A stretch of DNA of 64,000 nucleotides from Prunella strophiata (Eukaryota > Chordata > Aves > Passeriformes > Prunellidae). Position 1 is the stretch's first letter; every line of letters begins with the position of its first letter. Under the pieces are notes generated by a model. The model worked only from the letters and a program-made list of their open reading frames with translations. It was not told where the DNA came from and made no database searches. This document shows positions 12,628 through 24,545 of the stretch, one piece after another. The DNA lies in NCBI GenBank assembly GCA_036583965.1, contig JAZBQD010000001.1, forward strand, positions 21,561,569 to 21,625,568, in the 5' to 3' direction. The position numbers and the translations under genes were made by a program.

Positions 12628-12745
12628 TCATGGAATCCTCCAGCTTGGAAAAGCGCTCTAAGATGGTTGAGCCCAGCTGTTAACCCAGCACTGCCAATGT
12701 CCACCACTAACCCATATTCCCAAGTGCCACGCTGTCTTTAAATCC
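12628..12745 (-). mobile_element. CR1 LINE 3' fragment
   Basis: AATCATGGAATCCTCCAGCT, then a diverged GTTAACCCAGCACTGCCAAT block typical of an older CR1 subfamily. Confidence 0.7.
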
Positions 12746-12939
12746 CTTGAGAAAAATTTAAATCCTGGTATTAGACCCAAATTCTAATGGTGAACATAAT
12801 GAAACTGAGGGGGTTCTTTTCTTCCCTCTGGGAAAGGTAGTGGGTTTATCCTGTTTCTGTAGTGAGCCATGCTAAATCAAACACACACACAGCCAGGAAT
12901 TAGGGCCCAGGAAATATATTTGCTTTTAGTCAATCATGG

Positions 12940-13070
12940 AAGAAAATCCCAGAGTGGTTTTGGCTGGAAGGGACATTAGAGCTCATCCCATTCCACCTCC
13001 CTGCCATGGGCAGGGACACCTTCCACTACCCCAGGTTGCTCCAATCCCTGTTCAACCTGGCTTTGTTGTC
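12940..13070 (-). mobile_element. CR1 LINE 3' fragment
   Basis: Contains GGTTTTGGCTGGAAGGGACA and CCATGGGCAGGGACACCTTC; truncated after CTGGCTTTG. Confidence 0.8.
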
Positions 13071-13723
13071 TCTTCCTCCTTTAGGAGCTGATTTGCTGAT
13101 ACACAGATTCCTCAACCTGCCTTTTCATTCTGTAGGACAACATTCCCTTAAACAGCACAAGGAATGACAAAGTGGTCTGAGCAGCACTGGAACATCCAGA
13201 AGGCCACAGCATCCAGCCGTGCATCCAGCTGGCAGTAGAAGTTACAGGGAATGATGGCACCATGGGGTCTTCTGCTGCTCCAGGCAAGCAGTGGGAGGTG
13301 GGGAATGGGAAAGGGCACCAGCAGGGGTGACAGCAGAGCTTTCCTGGAATGTCCAAAGTAATCCCAGCCTCTGGAAGGATCCCTGCAGGGATCCCAATGT
13401 GAGGATAAAAATTCAAAGGTCTCTGCCTTGGCTTTCCTAACACAAACTACTCCTGCCCTGGGGCAGCAGGGATGGAGGATGGCAGCTGGTGACAGGAAAA
13501 CCTCAGCATCAACTGTGAGGCCAAGGACAGGATCAACACCCACTCCCTGAGGCAAGGCCAGCCAAACAGCAGCCTCAGCTTCTGCCTCTGGGCCCCTCTT
13601 GTCACCTTGTGACACCTTGAGGCAGGGACAGGAACTCCCTGATGGCCCTGCCATGCTATGATAGAAAATCAGCTACCAATCAGTGCAGCATCACATCAAC
13701 TTCAGCAGCTTGCAGCCTCCCAC

Positions 13724-13994
13724 AGCACCACCCAAGGCTGCCAAAGCAGCACCCAAAACTGCCAAACCACCACCTACAACTGCCAAAGCAGCATCCCAAG
13801 CTACCAAGTCACCACCTAAAGCTGCCAACCACCACCCAGAACTGCCAAACCACCAGCCAAAACTGCTGAAGAAACACCTGAAGGTGCCAAAACACCACTT
13901 ACAGCTGCAAATCACCACCCAAAACTACCCAATCACCATCCAAAACTGCCAGAGAAACACCTAAAACTGCCAAACCACCACCTGGAACCTTGAA
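13724..13994 (+). repeat. 21-bp minisatellite, about 13 copies
   Basis: Tandem units such as AGCACCACCCAAGGCTGCCAA follow one another with 20-22 bp spacing and substantial divergence. Because the unit is seven codons long, a 93-residue open frame rich in Pro, Lys and Ala crosses it; I do not regard it as a gene. Confidence 0.9.
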
Positions 13995-14147
13995 CTATCA
14001 AAACACCTTTGCCCAAGGATGGCTGAAGATTCAGAATAGCAGAAACCAAACTTTGCCACTAAAACAAGAGTAAACCCCAAATCTGCAATATCTGAGTTAA
14101 TCCCATTTGCATACAACACTGAGCACCAAGGGGAGGATGGGAATTCA

Positions 14148-14276
14148 TGGAATCATGGAATAGTTTGGGTTGGAAGGAACCTTAAAGCTCATCCACTTCC
14201 ATGGGCAGGGACACAGTCCACTAGACCAGGCTGCTCAGAGGCCCATCCAGGCTGGCCTTGGATGCACTTCCAGGGC
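14148..14276 (-). mobile_element. CR1 LINE 3' fragment
   Basis: AATCATGGAATAGTTTGGGT at the start, ending in GGATGCACTTCCAGGG. Confidence 0.8.
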
Positions 14277-14748
14277 AAAACTCAGGGATCTAACTGCTTT
14301 CTAAGATAATCTTGATCCTTTATGCACAAAGGCTCAGAGAAATACAAAATTTCATTTAGAAAGTCATAAATATTATCCAAACCAAGAATTAAGCCCACAA
14401 TAGCTTTAAAAGCAATTTTTAATTCATTTCCTATAGCATTTTGGAACACATTGTATAGTAAACATACGATAAATCCTTGAAATGCCCCAAAAATCATGGA
14501 ACAGAGGTCATCTCCTCTTAAAAAATTAAAAAAACCAAATTAATATTTGTGTGGGATTTTTTTAAAATCTACCTCATTCTCTTATTTCTTTTGGAATTGC
14601 TGAAGGAGCCATGCTATGAAAACTGCAATTTAATCACTCCTTCTATAGCTTCTATACATACCTTGGTGTGTTAATTAACCTTGCAGACAGTAGTTATCCA
14701 CCCAAGTGACAGAGCTGTAAAAACCTTGTCTGCTGAACTTCAAAAGTA

Positions 14749-14766
14749 ACACACACACACACACAC
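14749..14766 (+). repeat. (AC)9 microsatellite
   Basis: Perfect dinucleotide run followed by an A-rich tail. Confidence 0.9.
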
Positions 14767-15245
14767 AAAAAAAGATACATAAATAAAGCCTTTATGCAAA
14801 ATACAGGGTCCTGAGGATTTAATGGCAGGATTTGGAACCAGGCCAGTTTTTACTGTGACGACATGAAAAAGGAAAATTAATTGACTACACAAGCACAGAG
14901 ATTAAGAAGGTTAATTAAACCTACAAATGCTTGGAAAGATTAGTAATTTGAAAAACATTTTGGGGGCAAAACCAGGAATCAAACTTGGGATTAAACAGAA
15001 TTAAAGTTTAACTGCTGCCATAATATATGATTCCAGAAATCCCATCTCCAGCTGTCCCAGCCCGATAGAGCTCCATAGTTAACAAGATTTAAGAAACAGG
15101 GGCTAAAATGTAAAGGGAGATGAACAAAACAAGGTTTCATTTAAGGTTTCTGCTAAGAAATTTTCATCCAGCAGGATCAGCTCCATTGCATCAACATTTA
15201 ATGTACTAAAAGTTTGGCAAAATAGGTGTGGATTCTGCTGCAGCA

Positions 15246-15552
15246 AGAAGTGGCTTTCTTGGGAGGAAAAGGAGGTTTGCGAATGGCTTTCTTGGAAGGA
15301 AAAAGGAGATTTAGGAATGGTTTTCTTGGGAGGAAAAAAAGAGGTTTAAGAGTGGTTTTGTTGGGAGCAAAAGGAGACTTAGGACTATTTTTTTTGGGGA
15401 GGAAGGGGAGATACAGGAATGGTTTCTTTGGGAGGAAAAGGAGGTTTGGGAATGGTTTCCTTGGGAGGAAAAGGAGGTTTGGGAATGGTTTCCTTGGGAG
15501 GAAAAGGAGGTTTGGGAATGGTTTCCTTGGGAGGAAAAGGAGGTTTAGAAGG
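15246..15552 (+). repeat. 33-bp minisatellite, about 9-10 copies
   Basis: The unit includes AATGGTTTCCTTGGGAGGAA followed by AAGGAGGTTTGGG. Copies from about 15418 on are almost identical, while those before it are diverged with small indels, suggesting recent expansion at the high-coordinate end. Since 33 is a multiple of three, both strands stay open for over 120 codons; neither frame looks like a real protein. Confidence 0.92.
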
Positions 15553-16221
15553 GTAGCCTTAAGCTTACAAAGACACATCTTGGTTATGATATAAAACCTG
15601 CTCAGACTCAGTTCATTAATGAAGGAAAGTGGGCTTCAATGTTTGACTTGGAACCTTCTCAGAGCAACATTTGGGGTCACCTGGCCCTGGACAAATAAAG
15701 TGATGACCACCATGCCCAGCAGCTTTTACCAGATTTCAGTGTGATGGAAAAATTCCAGGATTGTTATGGAGCTATTCCTGAACTCGAGTCAATCACACAT
15801 AATGATCCTCTGAGTAGGTTAAAATACTTTTTCATTATCTCCTTCAGACATTTCATCAAGCTTCAATCCATTATTTTTTCCTTGACTCTGCAGGGACATT
15901 GGCTGAGCAATGCAAACAAAGCCCAGTTTTGTTTTCTCTCTCTGCTAATCAGGTTTGCTTTGGAGATGGAAATTAATTACCTGACGGGCAGAAGGCAAAA
16001 GGTTGCAAATAAACATGTAAATAAAAGATGAAGTGGGGTTTGGAGATGACTTCTGTGAGGATCATTTTAGAGAAATGTTCAGGAGTGGTCAGGCATGGAA
16101 CAGGTCACAGCCCCAAGGCTGCTCGAGTGTTTGGACAACATTCACAGGGCTGCACAGGGTGGGATTGTTGGAGTGGCTGGGCAGAGCCAGGGGTTGGATC
16201 CCCTGTAATGTAAATGTAATT

Positions 16222-16300
16222 CCATTAATTACATTCAAGGCCAGCCCGACAGGTTTTCATGTAAAGACAAAATACAAAAAATCTCCTCATGGGCCAAGAT
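16222..16300 (+). repeat. Inverted repeat arm A
   Basis: About 78 bp, including GTAAAGACAAAATACAAAAA and TCTCCTCATGGG, are found in reverse complement at 18418-18494, 2.1 kb away. Confidence 0.8.
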
Positions 16301-16664
16301 GGATCCATGACCCCTGTGGGTCCCTTCCAGCTGTGGAAGGAATACCATGATCTTAAGATTTGTCCTGCTCTTTTTACGGCACAATGCATGTTTAAAAGCT
16401 GTAAATCAAGAACTTAGGCTAAGCTGTGACAGGATGTTAAAAATTAGTACTGGTGCTAAAAATGGATGTTAAAAATTTGTACTGGTGCTATCAGACAAAA
16501 TTGTTTCAGAGGGGAACAGGGCACTGATCCCCTTCGTATTTTAGTCTCCATTTTCAATCCAGGGAATTATTTAATTGTTCTTGGAAGAGAGCCCTTGAAC
16601 CTGAGTTGTGCCACTGCACCAGGAAATGAGGGAGAAATTAACATATGTGGATAGTTTGAGGTAG

Positions 16665-17076
16665 GATGTAAGAAGAGCAAAACTGGGATTGTTCAGCCTG
16701 GGGAAGAGAAGCTTCAGGGTGACCTAATTGTGACCTTCCAGGACCTGAAGGAGCTACAGGAAAGATGGAGAGACACTCTGTACAAGGGATGGAGGGACAG
16801 GACAAGGGGGGATGGCTTCCCAGTGCCAGAGGGCAGGGCTGGATGGGATATTGGGAATTAGGAATTGTTCCCTGGCAGGGTGGGCAGGCCCTGGCACAGG
16901 ATGCCCAGAGCAGCTGTGGCTGCCCCTGGATCCCTGGCAGTGCCCACGGCCAGGCTGGACTTTGGGGCTTGGAGCAGCCTGGGACAGTGGAAGGTGTCCC
17001 TGCCCATGGCAGGGGTGGCACCGGGTGGGCTTTAAGGTCCCTTCCAATCCAAACCATTTCATGATTCCCTGATCAG
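16665..17076 (+). mobile_element. CR1 LINE fragment
   Basis: Sense copy of about 410 bp, from GTTCAGCCTGGGGAAGAGAA through the shared CR1 blocks to CCTTCCAATCCAAACCATTT. Confidence 0.85.
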
Positions 17077-18417
17077 GATTTTGGGCAGCTGCATTCTTTG
17101 GTAGGTTGCTCAATCTTTAGATATGAAATACCTATAAATACATATATATACATCATATGTGTAAAGGCTTTATAAAGACTTTCTCAAAGGCCAAACTGAA
17201 GTTTCTTTCCCATTTTTTGAACTCTGACACAGTGATTTCCAGGGATACTTACCCTGTTGTCTCCATGAAAAGCAAAGTCACCTTTTACCCCACCCTCCTT
17301 CCTGGGATCAGGATCCTTTGGGATCCTCTGCTAGGAGAGGATGCTCATCTCTGGCACCTCCCAGAGGAGAATGAGTTCATAAAACCATTTTGTCTGATCA
17401 GAGAAAAGCAGGTTAGAAAAACAACACTGACCCCAGAGTGTCTGGACAGTCTCATAACCATCTATAATAATCAGAATGATTTTCAGCCAATTGACTTTTA
17501 TTATCCTCAGGGTAATATTGTTACATTTCTTATATTTTTTTCCGGAGTGCAGTTGCAGGAAAATGTACAAATAAAATGGACAAATAACCCCTGTGTGTGC
17601 TTTCTTGCTGCCTCATTTTGTGGGACATTTTTTGATTTTACTCCTGAAAATAGTCCCAAAACATAATAGCTTTTAAGTTACTTGCGTTTGGTCTCTGGTA
17701 CATTCTTAAAAAATAAAGAAAATGTAAAAGTTCTTAAGTTCTGCTTGAAAAAAACTACAAACAGCAGGCAAATATATTCATTACAAGGAGAATTCAATTC
17801 CCCCCCCATATTTTTCCTTTCTGCCTGGATGGTTAGACCAAGGACTCTTCCTTCTTTCCCTGTTGCCTTTCAGAGAAGTGACAAAACCAGGTTTTATTTT
17901 TATTTCAGTTGTCTCCTCTCAGTATTTGCAAAATTCTTTCAGGCCTTGGTTGAGGAGAGTTAAGTTTAAATGTCTGTGTATTTTGCTCCTTTCAGCCTGA
18001 ATTTTTTTTTTTCCCCTCCTTTCATAGGTATTTTATTGTGCTCCCTGAGAGTTTCTCAATTGAGAAATCTGTACTTTACAACAGCTAAATGTGGTAAATA
18101 ATAACTGTCACTAGAAAGATTATTAACAGCAAACCTAGTAAAGTACTTAATTCCATCTTTTTTATGTTATTATATTTTTGCTGCCCAGTTTCCCATTTTT
18201 CCTCTGCAGTGACTCAGATATTGAAATGAGTTACACATTGATGGGTGGAGTTTGCAGCAGCAGTGCAACAAAATTTCATCTCAGTAATTTAAATCCACTG
18301 GGTTTTTTTAGCCATTTCTCATTTTTATATTCAGGATACAGGGAATAGGGAATATTCAGCAGGAAAATGAGCGAGCTGGAAAGGGACAGAGGGTGGCAAT
18401 AAGTATTATTCACCTAA

Positions 18418-18494
18418 ATCTTCACCCATGAGGAGAGTTTTTTGTATTTTGTCTTTACAGGAAGACTTGTGGATTGGCCTTAAATGTAATTCAT
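18418..18494 (-). repeat. Inverted repeat arm B
   Basis: Reverse-complement partner of 16222-16300, containing TTTTTGTATTTTGTCTTTAC. It abuts the 3' end of an antisense CR1. Confidence 0.8.
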
Positions 18495-18985
18495 GGAATG
18501 CTTTGGGTTGGAAGGGATCTTAAATCCCATCCAGTGCCACCCCTGCCATAGGGCAGGGACACCTTCCACTGTCCCAGGCTGCTCCAAGCCCCAAAGTCCA
18601 GCCTGGCCTTGGGCACTGCCAGGGATCCAGGGGCAGCCACAGCTGCTCTGGGCACCCTGTGCCAGGACCTGCCCACCCTGCCAGGGAACAATTCCTAATT
18701 CCCAATATCCCATCCATCCCTGCCCTCTGGCAGTGGGAAGCCATACCCTGTGTCCTGTCCCTCCATCCCTTGTCCCCAGTCCCTCTCCAGCTCTGCTGTA
18801 GCTCCTTCAGGCCCTGCAAGGCCACAATTTGGTCACCCCAGAGCTTCTCCTCTCCAGATGAACAATCCCAGCTGTGCCAGCCTTTCCTCCCAGCAGAGCT
18901 GCTCCATCCTCTGCTCACCCTGGTGCCTCCCCTGGGCTCTTCCAGCAGCTCCAGGTCCCTCCTGTGCTGGGCCCTCTTTATTTCT
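18488..18985 (-). mobile_element. CR1 LINE fragment, long copy
   Basis: About 500 bp antisense, from TTCATGGAATGCTTTGGGTT through GAGCTTCTCCTCTCCAGATG to the TCCCTCCTGTGCTGGGCCC block. Confidence 0.87.
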
Positions 18986-20582
18986 GGCATCATCACCAGT
19001 TCTCTGAAATCCTAAGACCTGATCCTTAGCTTTTGGGTGGTTTTTTTTTAAGCTGGGTAATTGAGAATCTCAGATCATCTGGTGATGTGGGATGTGTTGA
19101 AAAACAGCTCCTCTCCCAAACCAGCCAGAATTTTCTACTTTCCCCCTCTGACCAGATTAGAAACTCAGAAAACCTGCAAGTAGCCATGTGCTGACTGTGC
19201 AGACTGAAGCATGGATTTGGGAAAACCTCACTTTTGGAATTTAAATTTTTTAGCATAAGTGAGATAAAGAGCCCAACTGCCCCATTATTCCTTTCCCAAA
19301 TAACCTATTCTGGCTCAATTTTCCTAAGAAATGTGTCCTCCTGCTCTTTGAAAGCCTCCAGGCTTGGAATATGTTTGCAGCTGCAACACCAGGATGTGTT
19401 TGAGGAGCTGGAGAGCAGCACCTTCCCTCTGAGCACAGAAACACTTCAGCAGCTTCAGACAAACCCAGGACTTCTGCTTCATCCCAGGTACCATTAACAC
19501 CCCTCAGGCAGCTCAGAGCATCCTCAAGGCTACTTTCCTGAGCAGAAAACATTCTTTTTACCCAACAGAAATCTCATTCAGCAACATTTTCTGCCTCATG
19601 CTCCCTGGGTCCTTCAGGACAACAGTATTTGCTGTTGTGTTTCCAGCCAGCCTTGTGCAGCATTTTAAGGAATTTAACTATGCTTCAAACTTTTCTCTTT
19701 CCCTCAAATCTTGCTGGAAATGCCCCTGTGGCTGTCCCTGATGGGGACACTCGTGGCCCAGATTGAGGAGGGGACAAAACAGCACAAAGGAAGAGCTGAA
19801 GATGTAAAGGCACAAGTATAGCTCAAGAGGGACAGAAAATGTCCATTTTCTGAACCATGTCTTCAGCTACACTCTAATTTCTGATTATTCTTCAGAAAAT
19901 GGTATTTTATACTTAAGTCAGCTGATTAATTTTATTTTCCCAATATTCCCACTGCCTTCAACCACTTTGGAAAGCCACCAAAGGCATCTTGTCTTCTCAT
20001 CCATCTGGACTGGCAGCACTCAGAGCAGGGCTACGATCTCGGAAGAATTACACAAAAAAAGCCTTTTTCCTTTAATTTCAGTGTCACCAGGATTCACCTC
20101 CAGTCCTGCACTAAAACATAAATCAGTGCTGCCAAAATTTAATTGAAACTGCTTCTCTCTGGGCTCGTGTTCAACCTATTTTTCACTGCTCATTTGCACT
20201 ACAAACAAACTTGCAAAAACCAGCAGGTTTTCTGGCATGGGAAAACATTCCTGGTTATGTCCTACTCCACTGCTTACCTGTTCTCCCAAAATATTTTATC
20301 TCAGTGTCCCGCTAATAAAGGAAAATTTTCTTTTTTTGAGATTTTTCAGCTGAAAATTTGTTGTGGAACCTCAGAGGAAGCTGCTGAGCTGCAGCTCTAC
20401 AGCTAAAACAGGCCTGACATTTAGTATTAGCAATTTTGAATAGACATTTAATTAATGAAGTGGATGCAGCTACACAAACTTCATTTCTAGCTGGTTTCAG
20501 TGCACTTCCAATTGAGATGAACAAGGCCATGCACTGCTAACAAAAAGTGAGGTAACAAAGGTGATAAAAGCCCTGAAATTAC

Positions 20583-20732
20583 CTTTATAACACCTTCCCC
20601 AGGCTGCATATCCGTATAGATCTTGACATTGTAGGAGATGTTGGAGAAGGTTGGGGTGTTGTCGTTTGCATCGATCACCAAGATGTTGACAGTCACTGGG
20701 ACACTCTCCTGGACTCCATCAGAAGCTGTCAT
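20583..20732 (-). CDS. PCDH15: PCDH15 coding exon (human exon 13 equivalent), EC4-EC5 boundary
   Basis: This 50-codon exon is phase 0 to phase 0, from [10 protein letters not shown] to MQPGEGVIK (human residues 481-530). The acceptor is CCTCTGAAG before ATG and the donor is AAG|GTAATT. The leading ATG is internal coding sequence, not a start. It ends EC4 with the DxD-type TASDG and the classical linker [11 protein letters not shown], the only fully canonical DxNDN linker among the repeat boundaries in this window. EC5 then begins with [10 protein letters not shown]. The NIS motif at residue 511 (Asn codon 20640-20642) is a potential glycosylation site; I recall PEIS in human. Confidence 0.95.
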
Positions 20733-20867
20733 CTTCAGAGGGACAGAAAAAGCAGGACAGGAATGTATTTTAATGGTATGCTCTATGTACAATTCCAAGA
20801 GAAATACAATCCCAACAGGAGAAAATACAGCTTTTGGATGTGATAGAGTTGTATTTTTTTAACTTAC
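20733..20867 (-). other. PCDH15 intron 12, only 135 bp
   Basis: Bounded by GTAAGT and a CTCTGAAG acceptor. It contains no repeat. It is short beside the other introns here (4.6-17.4 kb). Confidence 0.9.
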
Positions 20868-21002
20868 AGAGAAGGTGTAGAGCTGCTGGACCTCCCTGTC
20901 CACGGGCTGCAGCAGGGTGAGGTAGCGGGTGATGCCACTCTGAGTCACAGTGAAAAACGTGGTGTAGTCGTTCAGGAAGAGATGGACCTGTGGATCCTTG
21001 GT
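20868..21002 (-). CDS. PCDH15: PCDH15 coding exon (human exon 12 equivalent), EC4
   Basis: The exon is 45 codons, phase 0 to phase 0, from [13 protein letters not shown] to LYTFS (human residues 436-480). The donor TCT|GTAAGT is strong. The acceptor TTGTTGAAAG before ACC is weak, with a broken pyrimidine tract and A at -3, but it is supported by the exact join to the preceding exon. It contains the EC4 core, including the calcium-binding DRE motif in QPVDREVQQ. Only 135 bp of intron separate it from the next exon, by far the shortest gap in the window. Confidence 0.94.
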
Positions 21003-24000
21003 CTTTCAACAATATCAAGGGGAAAAAGAGCATTTTGTTATAAAATTCAGAGGGACATTAAATCTCCAATTAAGTCTCCAACTCGCTGCAAATGCTTGTT
21101 TTAGTTGAAACCTAAATAAGCATAAATGCTGTGACTAAAAATTTAAAATACTGTAAAAAAAATCTCACTGCTGGCCTAAAAATCTAATGTTCTTGATGAA
21201 AAATGGATTAAAAAACCACTAGAGAAAGAAAATCTGAACAAATACCTGTACTGGTTTTAAATAAGTGTCTTTTTTCCCCACATAAACCAGTATTTAAGCC
21301 AGGCACAACTTAATATAAGAACCCAGATTCAAGCATTTATCTTCATATTAAAACCCAAAAGAAGCTGAACTTGATAAACAGAGCAATAAAACAGCTGGGT
21401 TGGTGCACTGAACAAAGAGAATGACATGTGGTGAAGTATTTCAGGAAACAGAGGCTGCTCAGGGGGTCTCTTTAGGTCCCAGAAAAAAAAATCCAAATGT
21501 ATTGATGCAGAATTAGGACCCTCTCAGTTGATGGGGAAAAAACATCATAAATGAACTGAAAAGTAATATTTTAAGGTAAAAAGCCTTGTAAATTTACTCA
21601 TGGCTTCTTGAGGACTTGGGTCACTCCTGATTTCCACCTCTTTCGAGGTGTTTTTGAGTTATTTAACTGATCAGGCTCTACATGAGTTAAAATTTCAAAC
21701 AAACTACATTTCTTTTTGTTGCCCACAGTATTCCAACAACTTTCTTGTTGGAGTTGTATGGACAGTTATTTGTCCATAATCTGGTTGATTTAACCTGACT
21801 TTCTGCTGCTCTCGCTCAGGAGTTACAGAGTTTATTTCCGTTGGTAGGGGAATGTAAATTCCAGGAAAATGCAAAAGGCTGGGAGACAAGTCCTATAAAA
21901 ACTGTTTTAAACTGCCCCCAGGAATGTGGAGATGAGGAACCAGAGGAGTGGTATCAGGAATGACAGAAAATCAGGATTTTATCAGCTGCTTTCCAACGTC
22001 ATTGCACAAATCCCACCCCTACAGAGGAGGCCATGGGGAGAACCAGCTGAATTCCAGAAACAATCCCAAGAGGAGAAAAGCTGAATTCTTTTGAAATTTT
22101 TTGAAATATTTGAAAAATATGAAATTTTGAAAGCAAAAAATCCCCAAAGGAGCATTACTTCTCTGAACACTTTCTGAATCCAAAGCTCTTCTGGAAGGGT
22201 CACTCCATTAAGTGCCATTCCTGGAGGATTAAATCCCTTGGGAGCAAAGGACAAGTCCCCAACCCCCAGCCAACCCTGACCTGCACCAGGTGGCACCAGG
22301 ACAGAGCAGCACAACAGCAGGACAAACAGAAATTGCTTTAAATGAGCCCAAATAAAACACCAAAAAAGCAAATATTGCACAATTTAAATGAGAAAACATT
22401 CCAGGAAGCCATGGGAAAGAATTATCCAAGTGTTCCACACCAGTGGTTCCTCAGTGCCTAAAGCAGCAATGCAGCTCCCAGGAAAATGAAAATTCATTTT
22501 AAAGCCAGCAATACAAACAGCAACCTCTTAATTCCAGGAAAACTTAGGTAATTGCCCATAACTGCTCACTTTGTAGACATTATAAAGTCCGTTAAGAATT
22601 TAATTTACAAAACTCTTAGTTAGTGCTGCAGTTCTTGCTTTCGTGTCCTTTTGAACACTAATAAACAGCACCTTCTTCCTAATTTATTCCTGAGAAAAAC
22701 CAATGAAGGAGATCCCACACCCTCCTGGAGTAATGTGTCCTATTCCTTTGCTATCCTTGCCTTAGAAATGTTCTCCTAATATGGAAGTTAATTGCCTTTA
22801 CAGCAATCAATGCCTATTTTACCACCTCCCAGGCATGTCAGAGCCACAGAGCAATTTATTCCCTTCATCTGGAAAAGCATTGTTATGCTTGGACATTATT
22901 ACCAGGGATATTTGACATTATTGTCAGGGATCTCAGACATTATTATCCCATTTTATGCTGCCTGAAAAGCCAGCTTGGCTTAACTGAACATTTCATGTGA
23001 GAGAACAACCCCAGCTACATTGCCAACACAATTTCCCATAATTTATTTTTAAAAATAATTTTATTTTGGGGCGTGGATTTCGGCATTGTGATTTCTGGTG
23101 ACATTACTGGGTCATGGAGACAACGCTGGTCTCTGACAAATTGTTTAATGTGGAATTTTAAGTAGAAAATGATCACAACCCGCACAAAAGAGTTCACATG
23201 CAACCTGCAAGGAGCATTTCAAGCACACAGTTCAAACCTTAGGTACTTTTCAATTTAAAAAAGCACTTTTGTAATACTCATGATGCCTTTGAAGACTTGT
23301 AATAATTAAATGAACATTAAGCAACCACAATGTATGACTTCATGCTCTAAATTGGGTCCAATGTGTTTAAAAGGCCCTTTGCAGGCTTCACAAACCAAGG
23401 GAGAGTCCCAGCCCTAAACACCCTCCGGGGCAGGGAGAAATGAGGGAGGAAATAAAGGAAGAAATCACACAATTAAACCCAAAACAGGTGTTTTGCACAC
23501 ATAGCACCCAATACCTACAGGGAAGGCGCCTGGTAGGACCTACAAAGGAAAACACAAAATGAGCACTTGAGAAAAGCACAAACCTGGGACTGGGGGACAG
23601 CAGAACATTTGGAGGATTCATGGTTACAGACAAAAAAAAACCCAACAAAAAAAAAAAAAAAAAAAGAGACACACAAATTGCTGCCCCCATAAACAAAGCC
23701 TGAGCTTGAGTGCGTTCTGCTTGAAAAACCTCTGGAGAAATTCCTGCATGGATGTGGATGTTCCATTCCTGCTGCTCCTCAGATCCCACCAGGGGTTACA
23801 ACTCTGCCCAAAGCAAACAGTTTTCTAAAACTGATGAAGATAAAACCAAAATTATTGGGGATAATTATGGGACTGAGCAGACAAGGGTATTTATTCTGTG
23901 TGTGTTTCAACAATCCCAAAAGGTTTTGGACAGGGTCAATTTGGTTGTGAAGTTCTCCAGGGCAGCCAGAACAAGTTCCAAGAGTATCCAAACTGCTCAG

Positions 24001-24284
24001 ACTTCCTAATTTGCAGCACAAGCTCATCCCCTAAAAGCTGCAGTGACAACAAAGACACTTTGATGACACAGCTGAGTTTTCCAACATGTTCAAGTGGAGA
24101 ATGATCAGCACTGAAACGTCCATGAAAAAATTGTTTCGTTGGAGAGGTGCTTCCAGCATCTGTCCCCCTTGTTTCTGGGTGAAAGGAGAGAATCTTTCCC
24201 ACATTCACCTGGAAAATCTGAGATCCAGAGCCTTGCAGAGGGGAAGCAGGGGGAATTCTCTCTCCCCAACACAAAAAGATGTGG

Positions 24285-24545
24285 ATCTGTTGGAATGAGT
24301 GCGGAGGAGGCCATGGAGGGGCTGGAGCCCCTCTGCTCTGGGAGAGCTGGGGGTGCTCACCTGGAGAGGAGAAGGCTCCAGGGAGAGCTCAGAGCCCCTT
24401 CCAGAGCCTAAAGGGGCTCCAGGAGAGCTGGAGAGGGACTGGGGACAAGGGATGGAGGGACAGGACACAGGGAATGGCTCCCACTGCCAGAGGGCAGGGA
24501 TGGATGGGATATTGGGAAGGAATTGTTCCTGAGAGTGTCAGATGG
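24285..24545 (+). mobile_element. CR1 LINE fragment truncated at its 3' side
   Basis: Sense CR1 with GGGGCTGGAGCCCCTCTGCT and ATGGATGGGATATTGGGAAG, stopping before the usual 3' tail. Confidence 0.8.

Larger units (their letters stand above)
11486..20582 (-). other. PCDH15 intron 13
   Basis: A 9.1 kb intron. It contains an LTR-like element at 11590-12062, CR1 fragments at 12628-12745, 12940-13070, 14148-14276, 16665-17076 and 18488-18985, two minisatellites (13724-13994 and 15246-15552), an AC repeat at 14749-14766, and an inverted repeat pair (16222-16300 and 18418-18494). From 17077 to 18417 and from 18986 to 20582 I see only AT-rich unique-looking sequence. Confidence 0.85.

Noticed and set aside
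12045..12707. A 220-codon minus-strand open frame
   Set aside because: It runs from intron sequence through CR1 and into the end of an LTR-like element, with no recognisable protein similarity or splice context.
13691..13964. Tandem array considered as CRISPR
   Set aside because: Units abut directly with no unique spacers and the setting is a vertebrate intron, so it is a minisatellite.
20730..20732. ATG at the start of exon 13 as a translation start
   Set aside because: It is internal to the PCDH15 frame and directly follows a splice acceptor; the preceding exon joins in phase.
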